Shown: positions 23,677-35,009 of the stretch, one piece after another
How the letters are laid out: each line of letters begins with the position of its first letter
How positions within the stretch are numbered: position 1 is the stretch's first letter
Assembly (NCBI GenBank): GCA_964016985.1
Contig: OZ024837.1
Location: 35,718,591-35,782,590, forward strand
Reading direction: 5' to 3'
DNA from: Anodontia alba
Taxonomy: Eukaryota > Mollusca > Bivalvia > Lucinida > Lucinidae
Length of the DNA stretch: 64,000 bases
The notes under the pieces: generated by a model
What the model was told of the DNA's origin: nothing
The model's input: only the letters and a program-made list of their open reading frames with translations
Databases searched by the model: none
Position numbers and translations under genes: made by a program

Positions 23677-24781
23677 CTGAATGAAAGCTAAACAGATACT
23701 ATATTAGGTCAGAAGTATATTGTGTTACTTCAAGGTCATATAAGATTAATTGTACATATATTATAGAAACAGGCTTGGCGTATCTTGTCGCTGTTTCGCA
23801 AGAGATCACATTTCCTACTGATTCTTTTTCCCTATCATATTAGGAACCTTCATTTTCGAACGGAGGAAAACATTTTAGAAAAGAAACAAATCCAATAATA
23901 TTGTAACTTCACACCCCCCCTCGATAACTTCTATTAATATACTGCACAGCAATTACCTCTTGCTCGATTATATATGAATTCAAAAATGTTACCACTTTGA
24001 ATAAACGTCAAAAAGATTGCCTTTGGAAACAAAAAACACACTGCGGATTAGAAAATGGGAGTCTCGGTTTTACTGAGACTCTTCAATAAGCATTAATGAA
24101 GTTTACAATACTGTTTACGCCCTCTAGCGTATACATGAGGAGAACTCCATTTTCAAATATACGACCATGGGCCCAATGATCCCAAAGGAAGTGCTATACA
24201 CAGTGTCTGCTGATGAAATACAGGGCCCAAAGCTTCAAAGCTAACGATGTCGTTAGTTAACGATTCGTTAAAATTTACATTGAGTGATACGTAAATATGC
24301 TGAATTATTGGCTGAAAAAAAATGTGAGTAGCTTTTGCAGAATATTGTATATCAAATCCGCTAAAACAGTTAACGAAATGACCCTTATCGAGCTCGTTAA
24401 GCTAACGACGCTTTGAACAACTGGGCCCAGAATGTTACTATTGAGCGCTTTCTCAATTTGAATGAAATATCAAAGCTTATTTTCTTGGGAAAAAAAAAAT
24501 AGAAAAATATTGTCAATTTGTCGTCTGCTGAACTAGCCTTCGATTAAGTGAAATCTTATCAAACTAGGAAAATAAGAAGTTTTGGTGTCCCAATATTTAG
24601 GGTACATACAGTAGTTCATATCAGATGACATTTCTGATTAAGACTATGCTTAACCCTCTATCCCTGAGTTTCTTCATTTGACTCTTCCATCTTCGAATTC
24701 AAAAATGTCCACTGCCTAAAAAAGGTGGTTTCAGAGAAAAAGAAATAAAAAAAAAAAAAACAGAATTCCGCGGAAAGCGGC

Positions 24782-26184
24782 GTCGCACCTGCTGGGGCAA
24801 AAGTCACAGGAGCCACAATCAGAACGTGGTTATTAAATAAGTTTATTTCATTCTTAGAAGCGCTTAGCTGAAAGTGACAAAAATTAAGACAAGGATTATA
24901 TGAAAAGCAGAGGCACATCTTCAGATTATGGAGAAAACATGTCCAAAGTTTCAAAAAGATTGGTATAAAATTGTAAGAGGAGTTGTGCTCAAGAGTACCC
25001 ACTGTCTATCTATTGAGGGTGAAAAATGACCAAGTTCACAATGTGGAAAAAATCTGAGGTTAAGAAAATGACAAAGTTATAGTAGACAAAGTGACAAAAA
25101 TAAATTTAAAAATCATATCCAGACCACGTGCACTTCTGCAGACCCGGGAGAAAACATGTGCAAAGTTTCAAAAACACTGCTTTAAAATAGTATGAGAAGT
25201 TGCAATCACATGGTACCCACTGTCTATACATCTGAGGTCAGTAAAAGACAAAGTTAAAAAAGAACAAATTAGTGACAAAAAATATGCCAAGGATTATATG
25301 AAAAGCACATGCACATCTTTAGACTATGGAGAAAACATGTGCAACGTTGCAAAAAGATTAGTATAAAATTGTATGAGGAGTTGTGCTCACGAGGTACCCA
25401 CTGTCTATATACTGAGGGTGAACTAATTTCACAATGTGGAAAGTGAAAAAATATTCTAACAATTACATCAAAATCACACGCATATCCTCATACCAGGAAG
25501 AAAACGCAAGCAAAGTTTCATAATAATCGGTACAAAACTGTAAGAGGAGTTGCGCTAACAAGAGGTACCAACTGTTTATATATAAAGGGTGAAAAATGAC
25601 TAAGTTCACAATGTGGAAAAAGTGACAAAAAATAACCAAACAATTATATCCAAACCACTTACATATCCTCATACCATGAAAAAAACATATGCAAAGTATA
25701 AAAAAAGATCGGTACAGAACTGTAAGAGGAGTTGCGCTCACAAGAGGTACCCACTGTCTATACACTGAGGGTGAAAAATGACTAAGTTTACAATGTGGAA
25801 AACGTGACAAAAAATGTTCTAACAATTATACCCAAACCACATGCACATCCTCATACCATGAAGAAAACACATGTTTCAAAACAATCAGTATAAAACTGTA
25901 AGAGGAGTTGCACTCACAAGATGTACCCACTGTCTATATATTGAGGTAAAAATAACTAAGTTCACAATGTGGAAAAAGTGACTAAAAGTAATCTAACAAT
26001 TATATCCAAACCACATGCACATCTTCATACCATGAAGAAAGCACATGCAAAGTTTCAAAATGATCGTTACAAAACTGTTAGAGGAGTTGCGCTCACAAGA
26101 CACCCAGGGTAAATGTTGACGGAAAGACGAACGGACGGACGGAAACTTTCACGCCTAAGTCACCCATGCTAAAGCAGGTGCGAC
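24782..26184. mobile_element. Tandem-core element, type C
   Basis: Bounded by the inverted pair GTCGCACCTGCT (24782) and AGCAGGTGCGAC (26173). The core is about eight units of ~130-150 bp with GAGGAGTTGCGCTCACAAG, TACCCACTGTCTATA and AAATGACTAAGTTCACAAT. A short ACGG microsatellite stands near the right end. Same architecture as the pearl-like types, with different sequence. Confidence 0.8.
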
Positions 26185-26662
26185 AATATTCAGACATACA
26201 TCCTTAGTAAAAGTGCAGTCCCATATTGGTAGAACTGCCTCAAAAGGACAATCCTAATGATTACCATAACACTTTTTCATGAAGAAGAAAATATCAATAT
26301 ATATTATCTAATGTTCTGACCTATGTAAATGGACAGACAGACAAAGATTGGCCAGTATACCACTATTTTTTAAAGTAGGGGCATAAAACAGAACAACAAC
26401 TATAGAATCAAACTACAACGAACCATCTATTTTCTGTAACTGTATTCAAAAATACAACTGCTTTCTGAGACAGAAAATCAAGCTTTTATTGGATTCTGCT
26501 GAATTTTAATTATTTTTCTCATACACAAGTAAACTGAATCATTATTAAGAGTGGACTTTTTTAAACAACCATGACATTCTGTTGCTAAGCAACCAGGCAT
26601 TTCTTAGCTCAATTCTATCCCTTTCACTTTCTCATGACAGTGCAAATTAAATCAAGAGAATA

Positions 26663-26820
26663 TAAGAATCTATCATGAGTGTACATGCAGGATGGGGAAA
26701 TCTCACCCGAGGGGTAGAAATTTCAACCAGGATTGAGGCTTGCCGAGTCCCTGGTTGAAATTCCTACCCCAAGGGTGACATTTCCCTATCCTGCATGGAC
26801 TGTCTCATGATGGATTCCTT
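26663..26820. repeat. Hairpin with GAGGCTTGCCGAG apex
   Basis: Arms GCAGGATGGGGAAAT and ATTTCCCTATCCTGC, inner GGGGTAGAAATTTCAACC and its inverse, apex GAGGCTTGCCGAG. Arms differ from 19085-19220; the apex is identical. Confidence 0.65.
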
Positions 26821-27411
26821 TTCTCCCACCTTTAAGTGGATTGTTCCTTGGACAAGTGGGTTTATTCATGGTCATTTGAGATAGAAGTTTCTCACATGGG
26901 CAAAAAGCCTATCTCATATAGGCAAAGATGGGAGAACTGATGATGCTTTTGTGTTTAATGTCTCTTTCAACTTTTGATTGTGTTGGGGTTTAACGACACG
27001 TCAACCCTTGTGGGTCATTTTTGCGTTGTCTCCCAAAGAAAGGGAGAAAAGAGATAGAAGAGATAGTAGAAGAGATGAAAGAGAAGGACAGTGAAGAAAG
27101 ACGAAGAGAAGTGAAAGAGAAGAAACAGAAGAAATAAAAACATTCCTCCTATACCCTTACCTGCTACAAGGATAGCAGGCCTTGCTCAACTTAAGCCAAT
27201 ATCAGTTGGATGTCCTGGTGACAAGAAATACACAACACCTTCACACCACCCGACCACCCCCTAGTCTCTTTTGATAGTATCTGTCATACCTAGACGATGG
27301 AATGTTTACTATGAAAAGCTCTCAGCTTCTGTGCAAGCAAACACTGTATAGTAATAAGCTGAATTTAGTCTCTAGTGGGATTCAAACCAATAAAAGTTCA
27401 TAGACAAATAT

Positions 27412-27580
27412 GCCAGCGCATGACAAAACCAACAAAAAGGCATGTGCGCCATGCGAAGACTCAGATCAGCCTGGGCAGATGCAAAGGCTGATCAAAGTCT
27501 TCGCTGTGCGCTCAGAAGGTAGCTAAGAACCCAAGCTTTCTTCATGCAGACAGCGAACTGATCAGACTGGGCAGACACCC
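27412..27580. mobile_element. Family 7 relic
   Basis: GCCAGCGCATGACAAAACC and GCGAAGACTCAGATCAGCC, with an inverse AAAGTCTTCGCTG, match family 7; the outer right arm is absent. Confidence 0.5.
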
Positions 27581-27583
27581 TTA

Positions 27584-27691
27584 TTTTTGTTCTTCTTGAG
27601 CAGCCAGGGACTTCTAAAAGTCATCATGTTTCTTGAACAAGGCTTCAACACTGTCAAGAGAATCTCCGAGGTTCTCATTAGCTAGGAAAGC
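27584..27691 (-). pseudogene. Spectrin-repeat exon fragment (alpha-spectrin-like), disrupted
   Basis: After an acceptor (TTTTATTTGACAG) the frame reads AFLANENLGDSLDSVEAL, then FKKHDDF, a stop (TAG at 27614-27616), then KSLAAQEEQK. This is the B/C-helix signature of a spectrin repeat, best matching alpha-spectrin, where the stop position is normally Glu (GAG to TAG). The expected donor after the Lys codon also appears degraded: AAAAATAAGG is seen where AAAA|GTAAGG would fit. No neighbouring spectrin exons were found. It looks like a stray duplicated exon rather than part of a working gene. Spectrin is a membrane-skeleton protein. Confidence 0.75.
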
Positions 27692-27895
27692 CTGTCAAAT
27701 AAAACAATATGTTGTAAAATAAGTATAGTATCATGGAATGTTACAGGCTAGGCAAAAAAATTTAGATCTTTGCAGTTTAGTTCATAAATGAGCCACAATG
27801 AGACTTTAAGATAAGTACTCTGTGGAGACTCTGATCAGCCTGTGCATCCACACAGTCACACAGTCTGATTAGCCTGTGTTTTTTGTTTTTTTGTT

Positions 27896-27928
<33 letters not shown>

Positions 27929-28084
27929 GTTTGTTTTTTGTTTGTTGTTTTTGTTTTTTGCGTGGGGGGGAGGGGCGGTGGTTACGGCCCTTTCAAAATT
28001 ATTTCACTTATATCGAGCCAATTGTTCACCAAAGGTGGGCGAAAACCGGAGGACCCGGAGAAAAACCACCTGACCATCCGTAAG

Positions 28085-29420
28085 CAGAACTTGGCTTTCT
28101 TATTAAATAGGTTTATTTCAATTTTAGCAGATCTTAGTTGGAAAAGTGACAAACATTAAAGACAAGGATTATATGAATATAGGAATTTCGTTGAAAGCAT
28201 ATGCATTTTCTCATAGGATGCATGAGAAATTGGGCTCAAAAAGTACCCCCAGTCTGTACACTTTCATACAATCTGAGGTTCAGAAAATGATAAATTAAAG
28301 TGGAAAAAGTGACAAAAATAAATTTAAAAATCATATCAAAACCACGTGCACTTCTGCAGACATGGGAGAAAACATGTGCAAAGTTTTAAAAAGACCGATT
28401 TAAAATTGTATGAAAAGTTGCAATCACAAGGTACCCACTGTCTATACATCTGAGGTCAGAAAATGACAAAATTCAAAAAGTATAAAAAAAAAGTGACAAA
28501 AAATAAGGCAAGGATTATATGAAAAACACATGCACATCTTCAGACTATGGAGAAAACATGTGCAACTTTGCAAAAAGATTAGTATAAAATTGTATGAGGA
28601 GTATTGCTCACGAGGTACCCACTGTCTATATATTGAGGGTGAAAAATGACTAAGTTCACAATGTGGAAAAAAAATTAAAAAAAATTATTTAACAATTACA
28701 TCCAAACCACATGCATATCCTCATACCATGAAGAAAACGCAAGCGAAATTTCATAATAATCGGTACAAAACTGTAAGAGAAGTTGCGCTCACAAGAGGTA
28801 CGAAATATTTATATATAAAGGGTGAAAAATGACTAAGTTCACAATGTGGAAAAAGTGATAAAAAAAATAACCTAACAATTATATCCAAACCACATGCACT
28901 TTCTCATACCATGGAAAAAACATATGCAAAGTTTTTAAACGATCGGTACAGACCTGTAAAAGGAGTTGCGCTCACAAGAGGTACCCACTGTCTATATACT
29001 GAGGGTGAAAAATGACTAAGTTCACAATGTGGAAAAGTGACAAAAAATGTACAACAATTATACCCAAACCACATGCACATCCTCATACCATGAAGAAAAC
29101 ACATGCAAAGTTTCAAAACAATCAGTATAAAACTGTAAGAGGAGTTGCGTTCACAAGAGGTACCCACTGTCTATATATTGAGGCGAAAAATGACTTAAGT
29201 TCACAATGTGGAAAAAGTGACAAAAAAATAATCTAACAATTATATCCAAACCACATGCACATTTTCATACCATGAAGAAAACATATGCAAAGTTTCAATA
29301 TGATCGGTACAAAACTGTAAGAGGAGTTGCGCTCACAAGATACCCAGGATAAATGTTGACGGAAAGAGGGACGGACGGAAACTTGCACGCCTAAGTCACC
29401 CATGCTAAAGCAGGTGCGAC
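28085..29420. mobile_element. Tandem-core element, type C, left end missing
   Basis: Homologous along its length to 24782-26184 in the same orientation, including the GGACGGACGG tract and the AGCAGGTGCGAC end. The left GTCGCACCTGCT end is absent. Confidence 0.78.
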
Positions 29421-29788
29421 AAACAAAACAGAATGGCAAACATTGTTGTTCCTGAAAAAGGGCTCTTTATCAGCCTCCTTATTTGGATCTACTATGTTTG
29501 CATAATTATGTGTCTTGGTCAGTCGGGCTTAAAGGGTTAAACCAAAACAATAAATCTACTTTAGGGAGACTGGATATACTCGGTAAAATTTCAATCATTT
29601 TGTACAAAATGAGACAGCTTTTGTGACCTCCCGTTTGCTTACCTTACACAAGATCCTTATAAAAAATAGGCCTTCTCTAAACAGAAAGAATCTACTCCAC
29701 TAAGGAGCAAATTCTTTCTTTAAAAAAAAAAACCCCTTTTCATAAATAGCACACATTTACAATTGCTTCAGAGTAGGAGCACATACAG

Positions 29789-30024
29789 ATTGCACCGTGT
29801 CCGAAAACAAACAAAAAATACTCCACACTTACAAGGAATGGGTGTTAAGTCACTTTAATGTGAAGCTTGGCAGCGGCCAAGTTATATCTGTGAAACTAAA
29901 CAGCAATAATGATATTGTAGTATACGTTAACAATTTCGTAACAGAGCAAAATTGTGGATTTTATCTCATGAACTGGGAGGTGTTATGTTCAAACATGCCT
30001 AGCATAACTAATGTTTTAGAAGAT
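29789..30024 (+). CDS. Unrecognised open exon-like stretch
   Basis: About 78 codons are open between an acceptor-like CACATACAG and a donor-like GAAGAT|GTAAAAG. No ATG opens the frame, since the codon at 29797 is GTG, so it would be an internal exon. The encoded text looks protein-like (HTYKEWVLSHFNVKLGSG, then NNDIVVYVNNFVTEQNCG) with a sensible hydrophobic pattern. No family is recognised. It follows directly after a dispersed repeat at about 29.56-29.76 kb and could belong to a transposon. Confidence 0.3.
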
Positions 30025-30253
30025 GTAAAAGAAATATGTTTTTATTATTATTATTTCCTCTCTCTGCATTAAATTACAAGTTTATACATGTATATGACAT
30101 TTCAAGTCAAGCATTGGGAGAAAAATTGTTTGTTAGCTGAAGACATTGTGTGGGTATTTTTATTTATGTAGTAACAATGACAGTCCTCCTGTTTCATAAA
30201 ACTTACTGTACACATACATAGTGCAACTCTTTCAAATGTGGGAGAACTTTAAT

Positions 30254-30334
30254 GCTTGTTGTTGTTTTGTTTTGTTTTGTTTTTTGTTGTTGTTGTTTTT
30301 TTTTTTTGTTGTTGTTGTTGTTTGTTTTTTTTTT

Positions 30335-30367
<33 letters not shown>

Positions 30368-30448
30368 GTTTTTTGTTGTTTTTTTTTGTTTGTTTTTTTT
30401 TTTTTTTTTTTTTTTTTTTGGTTTTTTTTTGGTTTTTTTTTTTTTGGT
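30254..30448. repeat. T/G-rich simple sequence
   Basis: Mixed TTG, TTTTG, TG and long T-runs. It would lie in the intron directly after the donor of the 30490-30843 exon. Confidence 0.9.
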
Positions 30449-30489
30449 AAAGGGACACAATTGTGCATCATCAGTTCGTGGATATTTAC

Positions 30490-30843
30490 CTGTCTGTCAC
30501 ATAAATGGTTAACAATTGTGATTGTGACTGTCCTATGAAATTTCATTAGATCGCAACTGCCAGTTCCTTCTAGCTGGATAAATCTCTCAAGGTTTGGTGC
30601 TAAGGCCTTGTCTACGCGAAAGCTACAATGGTAGCATCTTTCCACCTCAATCGTCCTGACGCCTTCCAGAACCACATCCGATCTGTACTCGCCTTTCCCC
30701 TGATATGGGCATGTGAGAGTGTCCACGTCGTCAAACTGACATGTGTTCCAATTGATCTCATGGACTTGTGTGGTTCTATTCAGACAAAAAACTGTCAACA
30801 ACGAGATCTGCTGAAGAGAGGACGTTTTCATTTCCTGGTTCAA
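30490..30843 (-). CDS. Open exon of an unrecognised, possibly secreted Cys-containing protein
   Basis: A 118-codon open stretch starts at ATG 30843, with a second ATG at 30831, and runs to a consensus donor, GACAG|GTAAAT. The codons look protein-like: after a short hydrophobic stretch (ISLLTVF, a weak signal-peptide candidate) come spaced cysteines in contexts such as NTCQFDD, LTCPYQG, ERCYHCSF and TGSCDLM. A TATA-like TTTTATAC lies about 35 bp before the first ATG, so this may be a first exon. An acceptor-like CTCTCTTCAG within the first codons offers an internal-exon alternative. Downstream of the donor the intron quickly becomes T/G-rich simple sequence. No family is recognised and I could not find the next exon. 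Confidence 0.45.
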
Positions 30844-31156
30844 CTAATTACCCGCTTCTTACGTGAAAGTATAAAACCCAGTACCGTGCTATAGGAATCG
30901 AGACAATTTACCCGCACGGTACTTAGTAGGGGATTAAAGACGATTCCCTCCTCCTCTTTTAATTAAAAGTACATCTCTCTCTTTGTATATTTTAGGCTGC
31001 TGAGAAGAAAAGCCATCGGTTCGGCTCCTGTGGTAAGTCAACACAATGTTATTATACAATAAAGTGTATTTTTGATAACGATATTTGAATCGAATGTGTG
31101 GTTTAGGATCACTGATATAATGGTTGATTGCAAACTTCAAAGTATTGTTTTATATC

Positions 31157-31330
31157 CCAGCGAGCACGTGGCGCAGAATCGGCATAAGAGGCATCACCGA
31201 TCAGACGACGTTTCGTCATATTGACGTTGCTTCGACGTTGTATCAACGTTGTGTGCCCGCATGGACTGATGCAACGACCTCTGTAGCAGCAATCGCAACA
31301 CTCAAACGGATATGTCTTATCTGTTTCTAA
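31157..31330. repeat. ACGT-rich dispersed repeat
   Basis: Starts CCCAGCGAGCACGTGGC. Imperfect ~16 bp steps with GACGTTG/CAACGTTG words follow (31215-31255). Confidence 0.45.
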
Positions 31331-31498
31331 ATTATTGTTTTGCTCCAGACATACATGTTTGTAAGATTTATAGTATGATATAGATCTAGCTATTCACTTA
31401 TGCCTCGTCATGCCAAGATTCCGGGAGCTGCAGTTGAGCAGGTGCGGATTCGGACATGGTCCGCTGCGGCGCCCTCATTCGAATGAGATACAGTCGAA

Positions 31499-31812
31499 CT
31501 TCGTTATCTCGAACTCACTTATTTCGAATTACCGCTTATCTCGAAGTGAAAATCTGGTCCCTGTTTTAACATGAAACTATGACAACAGGTAACAAATAAT
31601 GTGGAAAAGAGGAGAAATTGCTCCTCCTCTTTTCCACATTATTTTTTATATATATTTCTAACTTCAGGAGTCAAATTACATATTCATTTGTTAAATGTGG
31701 TTGTTCAATTTATTGTTTTCCCCACTCTCTAAACTCTGATATGTCGAGGTACGGATATCTCGAAGTGTTTCAGTGAGTCCCTTGGAATTCGAGATAACGA
31801 GAGTGGGCTGTA
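31499..31812. mobile_element. Tc1/mariner-type MITE
   Basis: TA-bounded ends TACAGTCGAACTTCG and CGAGATAACGAGAGTGG...CTGTA form an inverted repeat around CGTTATCTCGAA. An inner palindrome, AATAATGTGGAAAAGAGG, is inverted nearby. Pogo/mariner relatives use TA targets; no transposase is present. Confidence 0.65.
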
Positions 31813-32324
31813 CTTGCTATACTAGCATATGCTAGGTGCACTGCTACATTAATACTTATATCCCAACAATACATAATCTACCTTTTAACCCATGTATTCC
31901 AAGTACACTCTTCTACCTGAACTTTTTTGTAGAGATCCTATATAAAGGACGTCTGGTTAGATTTTATCATCACGTTTTGTAGAAATTTTTGAACTTATTG
32001 CAAATAGTGTAGACCCAAATCACATGCCGTGCTCCGTGGTATCTGAACTGGGATTACATTATTTGCCAATGTACATGTACCTTTTATGGGATGCTAGGCT
32101 TAAAATGGTTTAACCAGCCCCACCCCCCCCCCCTCCCCCTTCGACCTGAAAAGGACCCTAAAATGTACTGATGGAATGACAAACAGTGTAGATCCTGATC
32201 AAACTGTTCCTTTGGTGCAAATGATGTGGAGCCCCACTGTATGTCTGGGTCCCGATGTCTTAATATTAATTGTAAATACGGAACAGCAAAATATTTACCG
32301 CTTGTGGTTCTATAACAGCGTTAA

Positions 32325-32515
32325 TGCAGTGTCTACGTTAATGCACTGTATATTAAAAAGCGTTAATGCACTGTCTACGTTAATTCACTGTCAATAAATA
32401 GCGTTAATGCACTGTCTTGCTCAGGTTCCGTTGTCTGAATATTTCTGATAAATACAATACAGGAAAGTACTTGCCGTTTAGCTGGGGGTCTATAAATAGC
32501 TTTAATGCACTGTTT
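32325..32515. repeat. Spaced CGTTAATGCACTGT repeats
   Basis: GCGTTAATGCACTGT occurs about six times at irregular 20-40 bp spacing, with one diverged copy (GCTTTAATGCACTGT) near 32500. Confidence 0.6.
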
Positions 32516-32579
32516 ACCAGAAACTGAAGAGCTTTGTCCTGAAACAAGAAGCTCGTTACAAACCACAATAGTATAGTAT

Positions 32580-33445
32580 GAAAACACTTCTGCAACAAGG
32601 TATATTGGAACCAGAATTTTACGTTGACTTAGTGTACAGACTTAGAAAAATTGTGGGAAAATCTAACTTTTCGGAATAATTCAGAAAACTAATTAACGGT
32701 TATAAAAGAATTGGCTATACCCTGGATATTATGCGGCAGACTGCATGCCTATAGTTATCAACCCAATCATTGTTGATGGCTATGCTTCACTCTTTAATTG
32801 CACGACGCCGGTCTGGCCTCAGACTCAAAAACGGCCTCTTCGTAAAACTTAAACAGTGGTTTGGGGCTTGCTTTGTGGTTTATGTCTTTGGCTTGGCCCG
32901 CCGTGGTTCAACTATTGGTTTTCATTTACTCTGACACGCGGTAGAATTTTTTTGTTTATCAAAGAGATTAATTTGATTTTTATGTTTTCGCTTTGATGCA
33001 TTGACTGTGTTGGGAGCTTTTATGCGAACCGAAGTTTTATGTACTTCTGTATTAACATGATTAAGAGTAGCATCGGGACCCAGTGTGAAGATGGCTGGCC
33101 GTAACAGTGCTTAAACCCCCAACCTTCCCTCCTACCCGGTAGTTTATTCTACTGACCGTTCAAAGGCGGTGGTCCCGTTGTTAGTCCTACTGTTTGTTGC
33201 TTTGTGGTTTATTCTACGAGGCGATTTGTTTTAAGTATTGCCTTGTGTTATTTTGTTCTTGTATTTTGCAGTTCTTTTAGCATTGCGATTACCTCGCTTG
33301 GGGAAGACAGTGCTAATCTAAGTGCTTTTCAGACGGTTTGCTGCGCTTGTTTAGTTTTGTCTGTTTCCTCTTCCTCTTCGTGTCTGGGATGGGCTGCGGC
33401 TTGAGGTTGTGGCACTCCCCGACCTTTTCTTTTACCTTTTTAGTA
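32580..33445 (+). mobile_element. 5'-truncated retroelement copy
   Basis: Starts inside the reverse-transcriptase C-terminus (LLQQGILEPEFYVDLVYR), carries a stop where FSEQF becomes FSE-stop, then the 3' UTR and a terminal repeat ending near GTGGCACTCCCCGAC. The 5' truncation is typical of reverse-transcription-dependent insertion. Confidence 0.8.
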
Positions 33446-33659
33446 GCATTTTTGTCAAAGCATCTTCAGTTTTCAGGGAAAAAGTATTTTCATCCAACTA
33501 AAAATAAGGCAACACCAAATGTAGCACATATATAAACCTTTGAAGTGATATTGCAACAGAAACGAAGAGTCCGTTCGTCTGTTCGTCCTTCCGTCCGGCT
33601 ATGATTCCGTCCATTAACCTTTTCTATAACCAAGTTTTACTTCGAAATTTTTTGTTTGA

Positions 33660-33840
33660 TTATATATTATTTTAAGTCAACTTGGTTAAGATTTCTGTAG
33701 TGATTTCAAGAGGAGAAAGTTCAGCTGACCAGTATTTGCCAGTATTTGCCACTTTTAGAGTATTTTCCAGACCGGTAAATACCGGTAAATACAACTGGTA
33801 AATACCGGGGGTGGAATTTATCGCCCAACCTTGGAATAAG
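33660..33840. repeat. Dispersed repeat, copy 1
   Basis: CTGACCAGTATTTGCC, TTTTCCAGACCGGTAAAT and ATACCGGGGGTGGAATTT match 43670-43830. The GGTAAATACC step is duplicated in this copy. Confidence 0.65.
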
Positions 33841-33982
33841 ATAAACATAATGATTCATAGCTCTAGACCAGATATTTTTCAACAACATTCCGTCTTGTTT
33901 CTCCACGAAAACGTGTTATTTTACTCATTTGATTCTAGTAAGTAGTCTCAAAATATTTTTGGTAGAGGATTAAATGCTGCAA

Positions 33983-34310
33983 TACAGTCAAATATCTTTA
34001 TACCGACACTCGATATAGCGAAAAATTTCGTTATAATGACAATTTGAATGTCCCGAAACCGTCAGTTAATTAGAAAGAATATTTTATTAAAACTTCAAGC
34101 AACATATGTTTTGGATATTTGTTAGAATCGCCTCAGTGAGGGATTCTAACAAATATCAAAAACATGTTCTTTGATGAAACAAGAATAAAAAAATGTCTTT
34201 TGTTACATATCATTCTGTCCATTAAGGTTTCTTAACAACAGCGAATTCATTTTAATGGCAATTAACATCTTTGGGGACGAATGCTGTCATTGTAACGAGG
34301 GCTGACTGTA
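33983..34310. mobile_element. Tc1/mariner-type MITE carrying the shared hairpin core
   Basis: Ends TACAGTCAAATATC and CGAGGGCTGACTGTA at TA dinucleotides. Its centre is a palindrome, ATATTTGTTAGAATCGCC, with apex CTCAGTGAGG, resembling the apex of families 1 and 2. Confidence 0.6.
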
Positions 34311-34339
34311 CTGGAATCGCCTCGTCGTATACACGTATT

Positions 34340-34512
34340 TTTTGGGTTTTTTTTTTTTTTTGTTTTTTTTTTTTGTTTGTTTGTTTGTTGTTGTTGTTGT
34401 TTTTTTTGTTTGTTTGTTTTTTTTTTTTGTTTTTTTTTTTTTTTTTTTTTGTTTGTTTGTTTTTTGTTGTTGTTTTTTTGTTTGTTTTTTTGTTTTGTTT
34501 TTTCGTTTTTGT
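34340..34512. repeat. T/G-rich simple sequence
   Basis: T-runs with GTTTG and TTG steps; begins just after the MITE at 33983-34310. Confidence 0.9.
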
Positions 34513-35009
34513 CCAGAAATACACATATTCTGACTCACTTTGGAACACACGTTGCACATCTAACTGGAATTGCTTTATCAAGGCGATTCCAGTGACTAAC
34601 CACAGCATATTATGTTGTTTTTACGTATTTTTTTGTGTGTGTGGAGAAACAAGGCATATATTTATACGTCTACAACCTTACTTAGAGCTATCAATATGAT
34701 AGTCTGGAAACACTCTAAGTAGTTATGGGTCTACAGACCATCAATGTACAAATGAACATGCCATTACTATAACCAGAACTCTTTTTAGGCAGATTCAGAA
34801 CTCTGATTTCCATGACAATTAATAGCTCCCATTTATCCATATTTTGGAAAATTTTGTTTGCTCAATAACATGAATACTTGTTGTTTTTTCTTAATGTGAC
34901 TAATCAAACCTACAGATAATCATAACTGACTATCATGGTAAAACTGTTGTCTGATTGATAATTACTTTATTTTGACTGAAAGTTGATCAAACTTGCTAAC
35001 AACCAGTAC

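Larger units (their letters stand above)
20830..24780. repeat. Segmental triplication
   Basis: Three tandem homologous units: about 20830-21982, 22430-23510 and 23511-24780. They share a first-exon-like ORF, AATTGGTCAGAAGTACA, GATGAAATGTACA, GTCCTGTCG, CCTGAGTTTCTGAAGTG, GTTTCAGAGTA with an A-run, and, in units 1 and 2, the same ~200 bp tail (AATAAACCTTTA, CAGTCTGATCAAGG). The third unit appears to resume at about 29425 (CAGAATGGCAAACATTG). Each unit carries private insertions. Confidence 0.7.

Noticed and set aside
28000..28080. GGTGGGCGAAAACCGGAGG-type segment
   Set aside because: Looks like a widespread short repeat word (CCGGAG.ACCCGGAGAAAAAC), but a single copy in the window is not enough to define an element.
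30232..30460. Lys/Gln/Thr-rich extension of the 30.8 kb minus-strand frame
   Set aside because: It runs through the donor at 30490 into T/G-rich simple sequence; the exon is better ended at the splice site.
34252..34699. Open frames at 34.25-34.7 kb
   Set aside because: Encoded by T/G-rich simple sequence beside a MITE; no protein-like content.
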